From an uncultured Glaciecola sp. (GTDB lineage Bacteria > Pseudomonadota > Gammaproteobacteria > Enterobacterales > Alteromonadaceae): a DNA stretch of 64,000 nucleotides. The DNA is taken from the NCBI GenBank assembly GCA_937125395.1, contig CAKZLI010000010.1:1-64000 (forward strand). The letters are read 5' to 3'. The first letter of the stretch is position 1. Each line of letters opens with the position of its first letter. The position numbers and the translations under genes were made by a program. Shown piece after piece: positions 7,837 to 18,053 of the stretch. Below the pieces are notes generated by a model. It did no database searches and was not told the DNA's origin. It saw only the letters and a program-made list of their open reading frames with translations.

Positions 7837-8961
7837 ATGAGCCGCTTTCGTCAAAAAGATAATTTAATCGGACAAGCCAATTCATTTTTGGAAGTATTAG
7901 AGCAAATATCGCACATCGCCCCACTTAACAAACCGGTGCTAGTGATCGGCGAGCGTGGGACAGGCAAAGAACTGATTGCTGCTCGTTTGCATTACTTATC
8001 TAGCAGGTGGGACCAACATTACCAAAAACTCAATTGCGCTGCTTTGAACGAAAACCTACTTGAAAGTGAATTATTTGGGTATGAATCAGGTGCGTTTACC
8101 GGTGCCAGTAAACGCCGCGAAGGGCGCTTTGAAATTGCACATAACGGGACTTTGTTTCTGGATGAATTGGCTAACACCTCAGCCATGATCCAAGAAAAAC
8201 TATTACGTGTGGTGGAATATGGAGAATTTGAGCGGGTCGGTGGTTCTAAAACCGTTAAAGTCGATGTGCGTTTGATCGCCGCGACGAACGAAGATCTGCC
8301 TTCTTTGGCCGCTAGAGGTGAGTTTCGTGCGGATTTACTCGACCGATTAGCCTTTGATGTTATTACTATTCCCCCGCTTAGAGAGCGTCAAGATGATATC
8401 ATGATCTTAGCCGAACATTTTGCCATCAACATGGCGCGTGAACTGGAAATGGAATTGTTCAGTGGATTTAGTAATAAGGCCACACAGATTTTGATGGATT
8501 ATCACTGGCCTGGCAATATTCGTGAACTAAAAAATGTAGTTGAGCGCGCGGTGTATCGTAACAACAACGCGCATGTACCTGTGCATAGTATCATTCTTGA
8601 CCCTTTTGAATCTGCATATCGTCCTGAGCAAAGAAATGGGTATGGAAGCGGTCTTACTAGTACACATGCTAGTACAGATGTTAACGCACATAATAGCGGG
8701 CAAATAAACGAGCCGATAAATACTCAGCATCAGACGTTGACAAGCCCTAGTCAAGCAACCGACAATAGTGACCAACTTCGGTTTCCTTTGGATCTAAAAG
8801 CGGTGTCGCAAGCACATGAAATCAATATGATTAAACAAGCGCTTAAAGACAGTCAATACAACCAAAAGAAAACCGCCGAGAAACTTTCACTGACGTATCA
8901 TCAACTGCGTGGCTATCTCAAAAAGTATAGTCTGCTGGATGAAGGACAAGAGAGCCATTAA
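7837..8961 (+). CDS. pspF: PspF, sigma-54 activator of the psp operon
   Basis: A 374-residue enhancer-binding protein without an N-terminal sensor domain, as in E. coli PspF. It has Walker A GERGTGKE (38-45), an intact GAFTGA loop (85-90), Walker B FLDE (107-110) and a C-terminal Fis-type helix-turn-helix. It is about 45 residues longer than E. coli PspF because of a polar, low-complexity linker (about 255-325) before the DNA-binding domain. AAGGAG precedes the ATG. It is divergent from pspABC, and its stop overlaps the sapA start (TAATG), so pspF and sapABCDF are probably co-transcribed. Confidence 0.95.
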   Translation: MSRFRQKDNLIGQANSFLEVLEQISHIAPLNKPVLVIGERGTGKELIAARLHYLSSRWDQHYQKLNCAALNENLLESELFGYESGAFTGASKRREGRFEIAHNGTLFLDELANTSAMIQEKLLRVVEYGEFERVGGSKTVKVDVRLIAATNEDLPSLAARGEFRADLLDRLAFDVITIPPLRERQDDIMILAEHFAINMARELEMELFSGFSNKATQILMDYHWPGNIRELKNVVERAVYRNNNAHVPVHSIILDPFESAYRPEQRNGYGSGLTSTHASTDVNAHNSGQINEPINTQHQTLTSPSQATDNSDQLRFPLDLKAVSQAHEINMIKQALKDSQYNQKKTAEKLSLTYHQLRGYLKKYSLLDEGQESH

Positions 8962-10676
8962 TGAGCCTTATTGGGATTGCCTCACTTTTAATACAACGTG
9001 TGCGTAGCGTAATATTAGCTTGCGTTGTACTCGGCAGTATTGCGGCCTGTTCTCCGTCAAATAACCCAATAAATACGGAGTCAGGGGCAAGTAGCGCCCC
9101 TAATGGCGTGATTTATTGTTCGGAGAGTAACCCGACGTATTTTAACCCACAACTCGATACCTCATCCACCACCTCCGATGCCAGTGCGCATCAAATTTAC
9201 AGCCGCTTGTTGGATTTTAACCAAACCACAGGGCGGATTGAACCGGCCTTAGCAAGTAGCTGGTTAGTCTCTGAAGATGGCTTGACTTATACTTTTCAAT
9301 TGCGCCGTGATGTGCAATTTCATAATACGGATTTTTTTACGCCTAGTCGTAATTTTAACGCCGATGATGTTATTTTTAGCTTTGAACGCTGGTTAGATCC
9401 CCAACATCCTTTTCATAAGGTCAACGGTGGTAATTATCCGTATTTTTCCAGTATCAATCTGCCCAGCACCATCGCCAGTATTGAGCGGATTAATGGCTAT
9501 CGCGTTGAGATAAGTCTGTATAAACCTGACTCGTCATTTTTGGCGAATCTGGCTACTGATTTTGCGGTCATACTATCGGCGCAATATGGCGATTACCTCA
9601 CGATCATGGATCAACCACAAAACATTGATTTTTATCCGATCGGCACGGGTCCTTACCGTTTTGATACCTATCGTAAGAACCAATTTATCCGTTATCTACC
9701 CCATGAAAACTACTGGCGCAAAAGTGTCTTGGCGGACCAGCTGATTTTTGATATTACTCCTTCTAGTTCTATTCGCTTTGCCAAACTGATCACAGGCGAG
9801 TGCGATAGTATCGCTTACCCATCACAAACCGAAATCAACATCATGCAGGCTAATCCTGAGATTATTGTGCAAGAAAAAGCCGGATTAAACATCGGATTTT
9901 GGGCATTCAATGCCAGCAAACCACCCTTTGACCAAGCCGATGTTCGCCGTGCTTTGGCGTTAGCTATAGATAAAAATTCTATTCTTGATGCGGTGTATTT
10001 TAATTCCGCATCGCGTGCGCGGTCGTTGATCCCTCCGTCATCTTGGGCGTTCAATTCTGATATCAAAGAGCTCAATTATAATCCGGTGCTGGCACGCGAA
10101 CTATTAGCACAAGCAGATATTCCTGATGGGTTTAAAATGACTATTTGGGCCATGCCAGTCGTGCGTTCATATAACCCCGATGCACAACGTATGGCGCTAC
10201 TTATCAAAAACTACCTTGCAGCCGTCGGCGTGAATGCCACTATAGTAACGTATGATTGGCATACCTTTCGTGAAAAACTCAGCCAAGGCGAACACGACAG
10301 TGTATTGATCGGCTGGTCAGCAGATAATGGTGATCCTGATAATTTTTATCGGCCTTTGCTCAGTTGTGATGCGATCCCTTCCGGTACTAATCGGGCGATG
10401 TGGTGCAATCAAGAATTTGATGCATTAGTCAACGCCGCTATTCGTATCTCGGATGAAGATCAACGAGCATTACTCTATGCCAAAGCTAACAAACTGATCG
10501 CTCAAGAAATTCCAATTTACCCGATCGCGCATGCCAATCGCTATCAAGTAAAAAACCACAAGATACAAGGATTAATCATCAATCCATTTGGCAGTATTCG
10601 CTTCGAAAATGTCGTCAAGAACGATACGCTAACAACGCCAACTACCACTGATACTTCAGCGAGCCAGCAACCATGA
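8961..10676 (+). CDS. sapA: SapA-like periplasmic solute-binding protein (probable lipoprotein)
   Basis: A 571-residue member of the SBP_bac_5 (peptide/nickel) binding-protein family. The N terminus has a hydrophobic signal and a lipobox-like SIAAC with Cys30, so it may be lipid-anchored. A typical family segment is GTGPYRFDTYRKNQFIRY. It is the first gene of a sapABCDF operon whose order and position beside pspF match E. coli. The Sap transporter is linked to antimicrobial-peptide resistance, and SapBCDF in E. coli to putrescine export. The substrate here is unknown. Confidence 0.9.
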   Translation: MSLIGIASLLIQRVRSVILACVVLGSIAACSPSNNPINTESGASSAPNGVIYCSESNPTYFNPQLDTSSTTSDASAHQIYSRLLDFNQTTGRIEPALASSWLVSEDGLTYTFQLRRDVQFHNTDFFTPSRNFNADDVIFSFERWLDPQHPFHKVNGGNYPYFSSINLPSTIASIERINGYRVEISLYKPDSSFLANLATDFAVILSAQYGDYLTIMDQPQNIDFYPIGTGPYRFDTYRKNQFIRYLPHENYWRKSVLADQLIFDITPSSSIRFAKLITGECDSIAYPSQTEINIMQANPEIIVQEKAGLNIGFWAFNASKPPFDQADVRRALALAIDKNSILDAVYFNSASRARSLIPPSSWAFNSDIKELNYNPVLARELLAQADIPDGFKMTIWAMPVVRSYNPDAQRMALLIKNYLAAVGVNATIVTYDWHTFREKLSQGEHDSVLIGWSADNGDPDNFYRPLLSCDAIPSGTNRAMWCNQEFDALVNAAIRISDEDQRALLYAKANKLIAQEIPIYPIAHANRYQVKNHKIQGLIINPFGSIRFENVVKNDTLTTPTTTDTSASQQP

Positions 10677-11695
10677 TCACCACCTTGATCCGCTACTTTA
10701 ACCTGATTTGCCTTACGTTATTGGTATTGGTATTGCTGTCTTTTTCATTAGCGTTCTTTTTTCCTGGTGACAGTGCGGTTAACTTGTTAGGCGCAGCACA
10801 AATCGCAGATCAACCTCTCCTCAGTCAAGCCGTCAATCAGTCCAATGTCTTGGTCCAGTTTTGGTACTATGTTCAAGCACTGTTTAACGGACAGTGGGGC
10901 GTGAGCTTTGCTACCGGTAAGCCGTTGTATGAAGATATTATGCAATTGTTTCCAGCCACACTTGAGTTGAGTTTGTACGCCGTTACTCTTGCCTTAGTCT
11001 TTGGTATCCCATTGGGCTTTGTCTCCGGTTTACAGTACCGCAAAAAAATCGACCACGCCTTTATGTCCTCCAGCATGGTGATGTACTCTTTTCCAGTATT
11101 TTGGTTAGCATTAATCTTGATCTTGTTAGTGAGTTTACAAGCTCAATGGCTGCCAATGTCAGGTCGATTGAGCTTACTGTATGATATCCCGCATGCCACC
11201 GGCTTTATTTTAGTCGATATCGCCCTGTCAGATATTGCCAATAAACAGTACGCCTTTCATGATGCGATTAGCCATTTGATTTTACCGACGCTTTCAGTGT
11301 CGTTTATCGCGTTTGCCGTATTTTTGCGATCCACCCGGCGCTCTGTTGTAGATGTGGTGTCGACTGAGTACATCAAATCAGCACAAACTCGTGGATTAAC
11401 CGCGAGCAATATCTTTTTTAAACACATTTTGCGTAATGCATTATTGCCGGTCCTACCGTTGTTAGCGGTTCAGATATCGACCTTGGTCACGAACGTAATG
11501 ATTGTCGAAACCATCTTTTCCTGGCCAGGGATCGGGGATTGGTTGATCCAAGCTATTTATGAACGCGATTATCCAGCTATTCGTACCGGTATTATGCTCG
11601 TGGCAATGATCGTTGTTGTGTTCACGTTAAGTTTAGAATGTCTCAGTCAACTGATTGACCCTACTCGCGACAGGTTTGCTTATGCTCGACGTTAA
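10673..11695 (+). CDS. sapB: SapB, ABC transporter permease
   Basis: A 340-residue inner-membrane permease of the DppB/OppB type with about six membrane segments. The cytoplasmic coupling motif is seen as YIKSAQTRGLTASNIFFKHILRNALLP, the EAA loop that contacts the ATPase. It overlaps sapA by 4 bases (ATGA) and sapC by 14 bases, so translation is coupled. It pairs with SapC to form the channel. Confidence 0.93.
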   Translation: MITTLIRYFNLICLTLLVLVLLSFSLAFFFPGDSAVNLLGAAQIADQPLLSQAVNQSNVLVQFWYYVQALFNGQWGVSFATGKPLYEDIMQLFPATLELSLYAVTLALVFGIPLGFVSGLQYRKKIDHAFMSSSMVMYSFPVFWLALILILLVSLQAQWLPMSGRLSLLYDIPHATGFILVDIALSDIANKQYAFHDAISHLILPTLSVSFIAFAVFLRSTRRSVVDVVSTEYIKSAQTRGLTASNIFFKHILRNALLPVLPLLAVQISTLVTNVMIVETIFSWPGIGDWLIQAIYERDYPAIRTGIMLVAMIVVVFTLSLECLSQLIDPTRDRFAYARR

Positions 11696-12575
11696 TTTAT
11701 ATGATGAAGAACATCATCCATCACCACTGCAAGCGACGTGGCATGAGTTTAAGCAGAGTCATATTGCCGTCACCGGATTACTGATCTTGGGGATATTTGT
11801 CATTATTGCACTGCTAGGGCCCCTGCTATCGCCATATGATCCGTCTACGCAGCACACAAATACGTTATTGATCCCGCCGGCATGGGATGACAATGGCAGT
11901 ATATTGCATGTGTTAGGCACAGATGCTCTGGGTCGAGATATGCTGACGCGCTTATTCTATGGTACACAAATCACGCTATTTGCCAGTATCTTTACAGTAT
12001 TCGTTGCCTTGATGATAGGTATGTTACTCGGTGTGATTGCCGGTATGGCATCGGGTTTGCGATCGAGCTTTGTCAATCATATCTTAGACATTCTTATGCT
12101 CACCCCGACCTTGCTAATTGCGATTATCATTGTGGCTATTTTGGGCACTGGATTGACTAATGCGATGATGGCGATCGGCTTGGCGCTTATTCCACGATTT
12201 GTGCATGTGACCCGTGATTTTGTGCGCCAAGAAATGAACAAAGATTACATCAAAATTGCCCGACTTGATGGGGCTTCGCAGCGACAGTTATTTGTTACAA
12301 ATATTTTGCCTAATATGGTGGAATTACTGATCGTACATGGCTCACTGGCGATCTCAGTGGCGATTTTGGATATCTCTGCGTTGGGTTTTTTAAAATTAGG
12401 TACGCAAACCTTGCAACCTGAGCTAGGTGTGATGATCGCAGAAGGGCTATCCACAGCCTATATCGCGCCTTGGAATATTTTGTTACCGGGTTTAGGCATA
12501 TTCTTGATGGTATTATCCATTAATATCGTCGGCGATGGCCTGCGCTCCGCCCTTCGCAATAGGCTAACGCACTGA
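11682..12575 (+). CDS. sapC: SapC, ABC transporter permease
   Basis: A 297-residue DppC/OppC-type permease. It has an N-terminal membrane segment, the DPSTQHTNTLLIPPAW periplasmic stretch, GTDALGRDMLTRLFYGTQ and the EAA loop YIKIARLDGASQRQLFVTNILPN. The ATG at 11682 lies inside the sapB 3' end and gives MLDVNLYDEEH; an upstream in-frame TTG at 11655 is less likely. The stop overlaps the sapD start (TGATG). Confidence 0.93.
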   Translation: MLDVNLYDEEHHPSPLQATWHEFKQSHIAVTGLLILGIFVIIALLGPLLSPYDPSTQHTNTLLIPPAWDDNGSILHVLGTDALGRDMLTRLFYGTQITLFASIFTVFVALMIGMLLGVIAGMASGLRSSFVNHILDILMLTPTLLIAIIIVAILGTGLTNAMMAIGLALIPRFVHVTRDFVRQEMNKDYIKIARLDGASQRQLFVTNILPNMVELLIVHGSLAISVAILDISALGFLKLGTQTLQPELGVMIAEGLSTAYIAPWNILLPGLGIFLMVLSINIVGDGLRSALRNRLTH

Positions 12576-13570
12576 TGATTATCTTAGATATCAAAAATCT
12601 CACTCTCGAAATCGAAAGCAATGGTGTATTAGTCAAAGCCCTGGATAAGGTCAGCCTGACTATTCAAGAAAATGAAATACGTGCCTTGGTAGGCGAATCA
12701 GGCTCAGGTAAAAGCTTGATTGTGCGTGCGATCTCAGGTGCATTACCCCCACAATGGATAGTAACGGCGGATCGCTTGACTTGGCGTGGACAAAATCTAT
12801 TGAGCATGACGCGCGCGCAGCGCCAAGCAATTATGCGTCGCGATATAGCGGTGATTTTTCAAGATCCTTTAGCGTCATTAGACCCATCTGCGACCCTTAA
12901 AGATCAGCTAGTGGAGAGTATTCCGCAAGAATTCATTCCCAAAGGCTGGCCATGGCAACGACGAAAAGCACGTCTGCGTATCGCCCAGCAAATTATGCGT
13001 AAAGTCGGTATAAAGGATGTTCATGCAGCTATTAATAAATACCCGCATGAACTGTCTTTAGACATTTGCCAAAAATTCATGATTGCGATGGCCTTGGTCT
13101 CGCAACCAACCTTGCTGATTGCTGATGATCCAACACGTGGTATGGAAACGAATACCAAACAGCAGATTTTGACCTTGTTAGCGCAGCTCAACAAAACCCG
13201 TAATTTAAGTATTTTGTTTGTTAGTCATGATTTGATAGCTATCTCAGCCATGGCGCATTCAATGACTGTATTGTACTGCGGTCAAAGTGTCGAGTCCGGC
13301 AAAATGAAAGCCATGCGTCGACGTCCACTGCATCCATACACCAAAGCATTGATGGACAGTGCGCCTAGCTTTAGTCCTGATTTGATCCCAAAATCTCCGC
13401 TAGTGGCAATGGATGGCACCATCCCCACATTACAGCATTTACCAATTGGCTGTCGTTTGGGTCCTCGCTGTCCTCGTGCAGCTAAAGAATGCGTACAAGT
13501 ACCGGAAGAACGCTCCATCAATGAGCACAAGTACCGCTGTCACTATCCTATGCATGTGGAGAGCGTATGA
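12575..13570 (+). CDS. sapD: SapD, ABC transporter ATP-binding subunit with altered motifs
   Basis: A 331-residue OppD-type ATPase. Walker A is intact (GESGSGKS). The signature is LSLDICQ instead of LSGGQ, and Walker B reads LLIADDPTRGME, with Asp in place of the catalytic Glu. From family knowledge, E. coli SapD also has a degenerate signature but keeps DE. The C-terminal oligopeptide-transporter extension with four cysteines is present (GCRLGPRCPRAAKEC, YRCHY). It should form a heterodimer with SapF. The altered residues suggest one weak or inactive ATP site. Confidence 0.92.
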   Translation: MIILDIKNLTLEIESNGVLVKALDKVSLTIQENEIRALVGESGSGKSLIVRAISGALPPQWIVTADRLTWRGQNLLSMTRAQRQAIMRRDIAVIFQDPLASLDPSATLKDQLVESIPQEFIPKGWPWQRRKARLRIAQQIMRKVGIKDVHAAINKYPHELSLDICQKFMIAMALVSQPTLLIADDPTRGMETNTKQQILTLLAQLNKTRNLSILFVSHDLIAISAMAHSMTVLYCGQSVESGKMKAMRRRPLHPYTKALMDSAPSFSPDLIPKSPLVAMDGTIPTLQHLPIGCRLGPRCPRAAKECVQVPEERSINEHKYRCHYPMHVESV

Positions 13571-14346
13571 TCCCCTTACTATCAATCAATCAACTGACCT
13601 TTAAGCCCACCAAAAAATGGGAGTTTATGGTGCCTTCAACGGATTTTGTATTAGGTCCGGTTGATCTGACCATTAACAAAGGCGAAAGCATTGCGATTAT
13701 TGGCCAAAATGATTCGGGTAAATCACTCTTAGCCAAACTGATTGTCGGAGCGGTGACTCCGACCTCGGGTCAAATAAGTTTAAATGGTCAACAGCTCGAC
13801 CCCAACAATACAAAAGCCAGAGCAAGTGATATACGAATGATGTTTCGGCAGTCCTCCGAGTCACTTAATCCGGGTATTTCAATCGGTACCATGATTGAAG
13901 AGCCGTTGCGTTTAAACACACAGCTAAGCCCAGAAATGCGGCTCGAAAAAGTCCTAAAGACATTAACATTAGTGGGTTTGATGCCTGACCATTATTATTT
14001 TTATAAACATATGTTATCAGAAGGACAACAACAACGTGTTGCTTTAGCACGTGCCTTGATCCTTGACCCACAAGTCATTGTGGCAGATGAACCGTTTGCT
14101 GCACTGGATCCTTCCGTGCGCTCGCAAACCGTCAACCTGCTTTTAACATTGCAAGCTGAGTTGGGCTTGGCGTTTATATTTATCTCACACAATTTAGGGA
14201 TTGTCAGGCATATGTCAGACCGGACGATTGTCATGAATGAAGGACAAGTGGTTGAAGTAAAAGATACTCAGGCCATGTTTGCTGATCCTGAGCATCCTAG
14301 TTCGCAAAAGTTAATCAATGCGCACAAGGCACTGCTAACTTACTAA
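13567..14346 (+). CDS. sapF: SapF, ABC transporter ATP-binding subunit
   Basis: A 259-residue OppF-type ATPase with Walker A GQNDSGKS, signature LSEGQQQR, Walker B VIVADEPFAALD and the H-loop FIFISHN. The motifs are canonical, unlike those of SapD. It overlaps sapD by 4 bases (ATGA) and ends the operon. The stop lies in a short repeat, so the last codons recur in frame with a second stop. It converges on oadB with under 30 bases between them, and no terminator is visible. Confidence 0.93.
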   Translation: MIPLLSINQLTFKPTKKWEFMVPSTDFVLGPVDLTINKGESIAIIGQNDSGKSLLAKLIVGAVTPTSGQISLNGQQLDPNNTKARASDIRMMFRQSSESLNPGISIGTMIEEPLRLNTQLSPEMRLEKVLKTLTLVGLMPDHYYFYKHMLSEGQQQRVALARALILDPQVIVADEPFAALDPSVRSQTVNLLLTLQAELGLAFIFISHNLGIVRHMSDRTIVMNEGQVVEVKDTQAMFADPEHPSSQKLINAHKALLTY

Positions 14347-14386
14347 TCTACTAACTCCCTAACTTACTAACTCCCTAACCTACTAA
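14335..14386. repeat. Short tandem repeat over the sapF stop and the oadB 3' end
   Basis: CTAACTTACTAA occurs at 14335-14346 and 14359-14370, with a one-mismatch copy at 14375-14386. The first copy contains the sapF stop; the second is 24 bases on, in the same frame, and supplies a second stop. The third contains the oadB stop on the other strand. Confidence 0.8.
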
Positions 14387-15505
14387 TGCTAGCAGTATCC
14401 CTGCCGCAACGGCCGATCCTAGCACACCTGCCACATTAGGGCCCATCGCATGCATCAGTAAGAAGTTGTGCGGATTGGCATCTAAACCAACTTTGTTGAC
14501 AACCCTGGCTGCCATTGGCACTGCCGAAACACCAGCTGCGCCGATGAGTGGATTGATAGGCTCTTTACTAAATTTAGCGAGGAGTTTGGCCATTAAAACA
14601 CCTGCTGCTGTGCCGATAGAAAATGCGACAGCACCTAAACCTAAGATCCCCAACGTCTCAACGGTTAAGAAAGCCTCTGATGATAATTTCGATCCGACCG
14701 CTAAGCCTAAGAAAATAGTGACAATGTTAATTAATTCGTTTTGAGCGGTATTGCTTAAGCGGTCCACTACACCTGATTCTTTCATCAAGTTGCCTAAACA
14801 AAACATGCCAACGAGCGGAGTAGCACTGGGTAATACTAATATCGTTAAGAACAACACTGCGAGTGGAAAAATGATTTTTTCACGTTTAGACACCACCCGT
14901 AACTGATTCATCTTGATTTGGCGTTCTTCTGGGGTCGTTAATGCTTTCATGATAGGCGGTTGAATAATGGGGACCAACGCCATGTATGAATAGGCTGCAA
15001 CAGCAATCGCTCCGAGTAATTCAGGGGCTAATTTTGATGCTAAAAATATAGCTGTCGGACCATCTGCCCCACCGATAATCGCAATCGCAGCAGCATCTTG
15101 TAAGGTAAACTCAAAACCCGGCAGCGCATTTAACGCAATGGCACCAAACAAAGTGGCAAAAATACCAAATTGCGCCGCGGCTCCTAACCATAAGGTTTTC
15201 GGATTGGCAATTAAGGCGCCAAAATCCGTCATCGCCCCGACTCCCATAAAAATCAATAACGGAAAAATCCCCGTATCCACCCCAATGTAATAGATATAAT
15301 GCAGTAAACCACCGACTTCACTAAACCCAGCCAGAGGTATGTTTGTTAACAAGGCACCAAAGCCAATTGGCAACAGCAACAACGGTTCGAACTTTTTGAC
15401 GATGGCCAAATACAACAGACCAAAGCCCACTAACATCATGATTATTTGCCCCATTTCAAAATGAGGTATGGCGGTTGATTGCCACAAAATTTGTATTTTT
15501 TCCAT
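14375..15505 (-). CDS. oadB: Oxaloacetate decarboxylase, sodium-pumping beta subunit
   Basis: A 376-residue, very hydrophobic inner-membrane protein of the OadB family. It couples decarboxylation of carboxybiotin to Na+ export. Family-typical segments include [34 protein letters not shown] and [18 protein letters not shown]. Last gene of oadGAB, 4 bases after oadA. With PomAB in this window it points to use of a sodium-motive force. Confidence 0.95.
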   Translation of the reverse strand: MEKIQILWQSTAIPHFEMGQIIMMLVGFGLLYLAIVKKFEPLLLLPIGFGALLTNIPLAGFSEVGGLLHYIYYIGVDTGIFPLLIFMGVGAMTDFGALIANPKTLWLGAAAQFGIFATLFGAIALNALPGFEFTLQDAAAIAIIGGADGPTAIFLASKLAPELLGAIAVAAYSYMALVPIIQPPIMKALTTPEERQIKMNQLRVVSKREKIIFPLAVLFLTILVLPSATPLVGMFCLGNLMKESGVVDRLSNTAQNELINIVTIFLGLAVGSKLSSEAFLTVETLGILGLGAVAFSIGTAAGVLMAKLLAKFSKEPINPLIGAAGVSAVPMAARVVNKVGLDANPHNFLLMHAMGPNVAGVLGSAVAAGILLALVG

Positions 15506-15509
15506 GATG

Positions 15510-17330
15510 TTATCCTAAAGTCATGACGGCTTGACCGGCTTGCACGGCATCGCCCTCACCCACATCAACACGACTAACGACACCAGAATGCTGAGAACGT
15601 ACCTCGGTTTCCATCTTCATCGCTTCCATGATCATCACCACGTCACCGTCGTTGACTTGATCACCAACACGAACCAGTAACTTAAAAATATTACCGGATA
15701 GTGGCGCACTAATCGTTTCGCCTTTACCTGAAGAGGCTGTATCTAAAGGAGCAGTTCCTGAATGGACTGCACTTGAAGAGGCTGCGCCACCGGCATCCAA
15801 TGCGATGGGATTAACTGCGGTGGCATCTGTGAGTTGGCCATCAGGGGCGACTGTGACAGCGTACTCAGTACCATTCACCCGCACACTATAATGTTCTTCT
15901 CCGGTGGCCGCAGGTACAGTGCCAGCAGGTGTTTCAACTGGCGCAGTCGGTGCAGGTTCAAAGGCATCAGGGTTATTACGGTTTTTGATGAATTTAAAAC
16001 CGACTTGTGGAAATAATGCATACGTTAACACGTCATCGATTTTGTGCTCAGCTAACGTGGCGTTTTCAGCAGCCACTAATTCGTCTAATTCGGCTTCAAG
16101 CCCCCCCAACTCAGGCGCAAGCACATCGGCTGGACGACAGGTGATCGCTGAATCATCGCCTAACACTTTGGCTTGTAACTCGGCGTTGACTCGTGCAGCT
16201 GTAGCTCCGTATTCGCCTTTTAAGACCCCGGCGGTTTCTTTGGTGATAGACTTATAACGATCACCCGTTAATACATTAATCACCGCTTGGGTACCGACAA
16301 TTTGTGAGGTAGGCGTCACTAACGGAATAAAACCAAGATCTTCACGCACACGCGGGATCTCTTTGAGTACCTCATCCATTTTATCGGTCGCATTTTGTTC
16401 GCGTAATTGGCTTTCCATGTTAGTGAGCATACCGCCAGGTACTTGAGCGGTTAAGATCCGTGCATCAACACCTTTCAAGGCACCTTCAAAAGCCGCGTAT
16501 TTTTTACGTACATCTCTAAAATATGCAGCAATATCTTCTAAGCCTTCGAGGTTAATACCAGTATCGCGTTCGGTGCCTTCAACAATCGCCACCATCGTTT
16601 CGGTAGCGGTATGCCCATAAGTCATACTCATACTCGATACGGCAGTATCAAGCATATCAATCCCGGCATCGACAGCCACTTGATAGGTGGCGGTAGATAA
16701 ACCGGTTGTGGCGTGACACTGCATAGCAATAGGCACGTTGACGGTTTTCTTTAATTCGGTGATGAGTGTTTTACACTCATATGGCTTTAACAAGCCCGCC
16801 ATGTCTTTGATACAGATAGAGTGAACACCCATATCTTCAAGACGTTTTGCCATATCTAACCACAGGGATAATTTGTGTACTGGGCTGACTGTGTAAGAAA
16901 TCGTACCTTGGGCATGGGCACCAACGTCGATGGCTGTTTTGACTGCGGTTTCTAAATTACGTACATCGTTCATGGCATCAAAAATACGGAACACGTCAAC
17001 CCCGTTCGTATGAGCCCGCTCGACGAATTTTGCGACCACGTCATCGGCATAATGGCGATAGCCGAGTAGATTTTGACCGCGCAACAGCATTTGGTGTTTG
17101 GTGTTGGGCATGGCTGCTTTTAACTGGCGAATACGATCCCAGGGATCTTCCCCTAAATAACGAATACAACTATCAAACGTCGCCCCACCCCAGGATTCAA
17201 CAGACCAATAGCCGACCTTATCTAATTCAGCAGCAATAGGTAACATATCATCCAGACGCATACGTGTAGCAAATAAGGATTGATGCGCGTCTCGTAAAAC
17301 CAGCTCGGTTAACGCTAACGGTTTAGTCAT
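15510..17330 (-). CDS. oadA: Oxaloacetate decarboxylase alpha subunit (biotin carrier)
   Basis: A 606-residue cytoplasmic enzyme that transfers CO2 from oxaloacetate to biotin. An N-terminal HMGL-like carboxyltransferase barrel ([29 protein letters not shown]; about 1-300) and a PYC_OADA domain are followed by an Ala/Pro-rich linker (about 470-530) and a C-terminal biotinyl domain with IMEAMKME, Lys572 being the biotin site. Middle gene of oadGAB. Confidence 0.96.
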   Translation of the reverse strand: MTKPLALTELVLRDAHQSLFATRMRLDDMLPIAAELDKVGYWSVESWGGATFDSCIRYLGEDPWDRIRQLKAAMPNTKHQMLLRGQNLLGYRHYADDVVAKFVERAHTNGVDVFRIFDAMNDVRNLETAVKTAIDVGAHAQGTISYTVSPVHKLSLWLDMAKRLEDMGVHSICIKDMAGLLKPYECKTLITELKKTVNVPIAMQCHATTGLSTATYQVAVDAGIDMLDTAVSSMSMTYGHTATETMVAIVEGTERDTGINLEGLEDIAAYFRDVRKKYAAFEGALKGVDARILTAQVPGGMLTNMESQLREQNATDKMDEVLKEIPRVREDLGFIPLVTPTSQIVGTQAVINVLTGDRYKSITKETAGVLKGEYGATAARVNAELQAKVLGDDSAITCRPADVLAPELGGLEAELDELVAAENATLAEHKIDDVLTYALFPQVGFKFIKNRNNPDAFEPAPTAPVETPAGTVPAATGEEHYSVRVNGTEYAVTVAPDGQLTDATAVNPIALDAGGAASSSAVHSGTAPLDTASSGKGETISAPLSGNIFKLLVRVGDQVNDGDVVMIMEAMKMETEVRSQHSGVVSRVDVGEGDAVQAGQAVMTLG

Positions 17331-17341
17331 GATAGTAGTTC

Positions 17342-17608
17342 CTAGTTAGATGGTGGCTGTTTGCCCTGCCGATAGGCAGATACAGCGTGTGTGATTGCGG
17401 TGATCACATCTTGTTGATGGAATGATGAAGACGCTGCAGTCGGCGTCACATGAGCGGTTGCAGCAGGCTCAGGAAACGCCTCGACAAATTTGGTAATGAG
17501 CTTCACACTCACAATTAACACACTCAAAAATACAAATACGCTAGACATACCGACTAGCAATAGTGAAGCAGCCTCTAGCAATTGTTCTGATATAGTTGGT
17601 GGCGTCAT
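17342..17608 (-). CDS. oadG: Oxaloacetate decarboxylase gamma subunit
   Basis: An 88-residue protein with one N-terminal membrane helix ([20 protein letters not shown]) and a soluble tail, the OadG plan. It anchors and assembles the alpha and beta subunits. I chose the ATG at 17608, which has GGAG upstream; a longer frame to 17680 has no good start signal. First gene of oadGAB. Confidence 0.9.
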   Translation of the reverse strand: MTPPTISEQLLEAASLLLVGMSSVFVFLSVLIVSVKLITKFVEAFPEPAATAHVTPTAASSSFHQQDVITAITHAVSAYRQGKQPPSN

Positions 17609-17962
17609 TATACACTCCATATAAATTGGGTATTTACTTTGTACCAATCTATGCATAAAAAAACAATGTATTTTTACCAACCTACTACTTTTTGATGAGA
17701 TCTCAATCGTAATTAATTTGTTATAATGATGTGAATCAACACCCTAAAACTAAAAATAAACATAAATAACAATACTTTATATGTGTATCAGTATTGGAGA
17801 AAGGTAACACCCTTAAAATGGTAAGACCAATTTATGATTAATGCGTCAAGTCGCATAAATAATCAATTTAATCGGATAATTACCCAGGAGCAAATCCTAG
17901 TAATAAGAGTTAGCTAATGATAGGGATTATATCAAGATAGGGATTTAAATGGGTGTGGGTAG
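17609..17962. other. Noncoding region between oadG and the DUF4402 cluster
   Basis: About 350 AT-rich bases that must contain the oadGAB promoter, which I cannot place firmly. A weak hairpin (ATGCG-TCAAGT-CGCAT) lies near 17840-17860 and a 10-base direct repeat GATAGGGATT near 17920-17945. No gene or known riboswitch is recognisable. Confidence 0.4.
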
Positions 17963-18017
17963 AAAAATAGAAAAAACCAGCAATGATTGGGTTCAATTAA
18001 GAATCAGAGCTGGTTTT
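17963..18017 (-). terminator. Terminator after the DUF4402 genes
   Basis: On the minus strand AAAACCAGC pairs with GCTGGTTTT around a loop of about 27 bases, followed by TTTTTTCTATTTTT. It lies about 35 bases after the last DUF4402 gene. Confidence 0.75.
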
Positions 18018-18053
18018 ATTAAATTAATGCAAATTGGTTAAGATTCGTAAATA

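Noticed and set aside
17609..18053. Possible riboswitch before oadG
   Set aside because: I could not match the sequence or a stable fold to any known riboswitch class; only weak hairpins are present.
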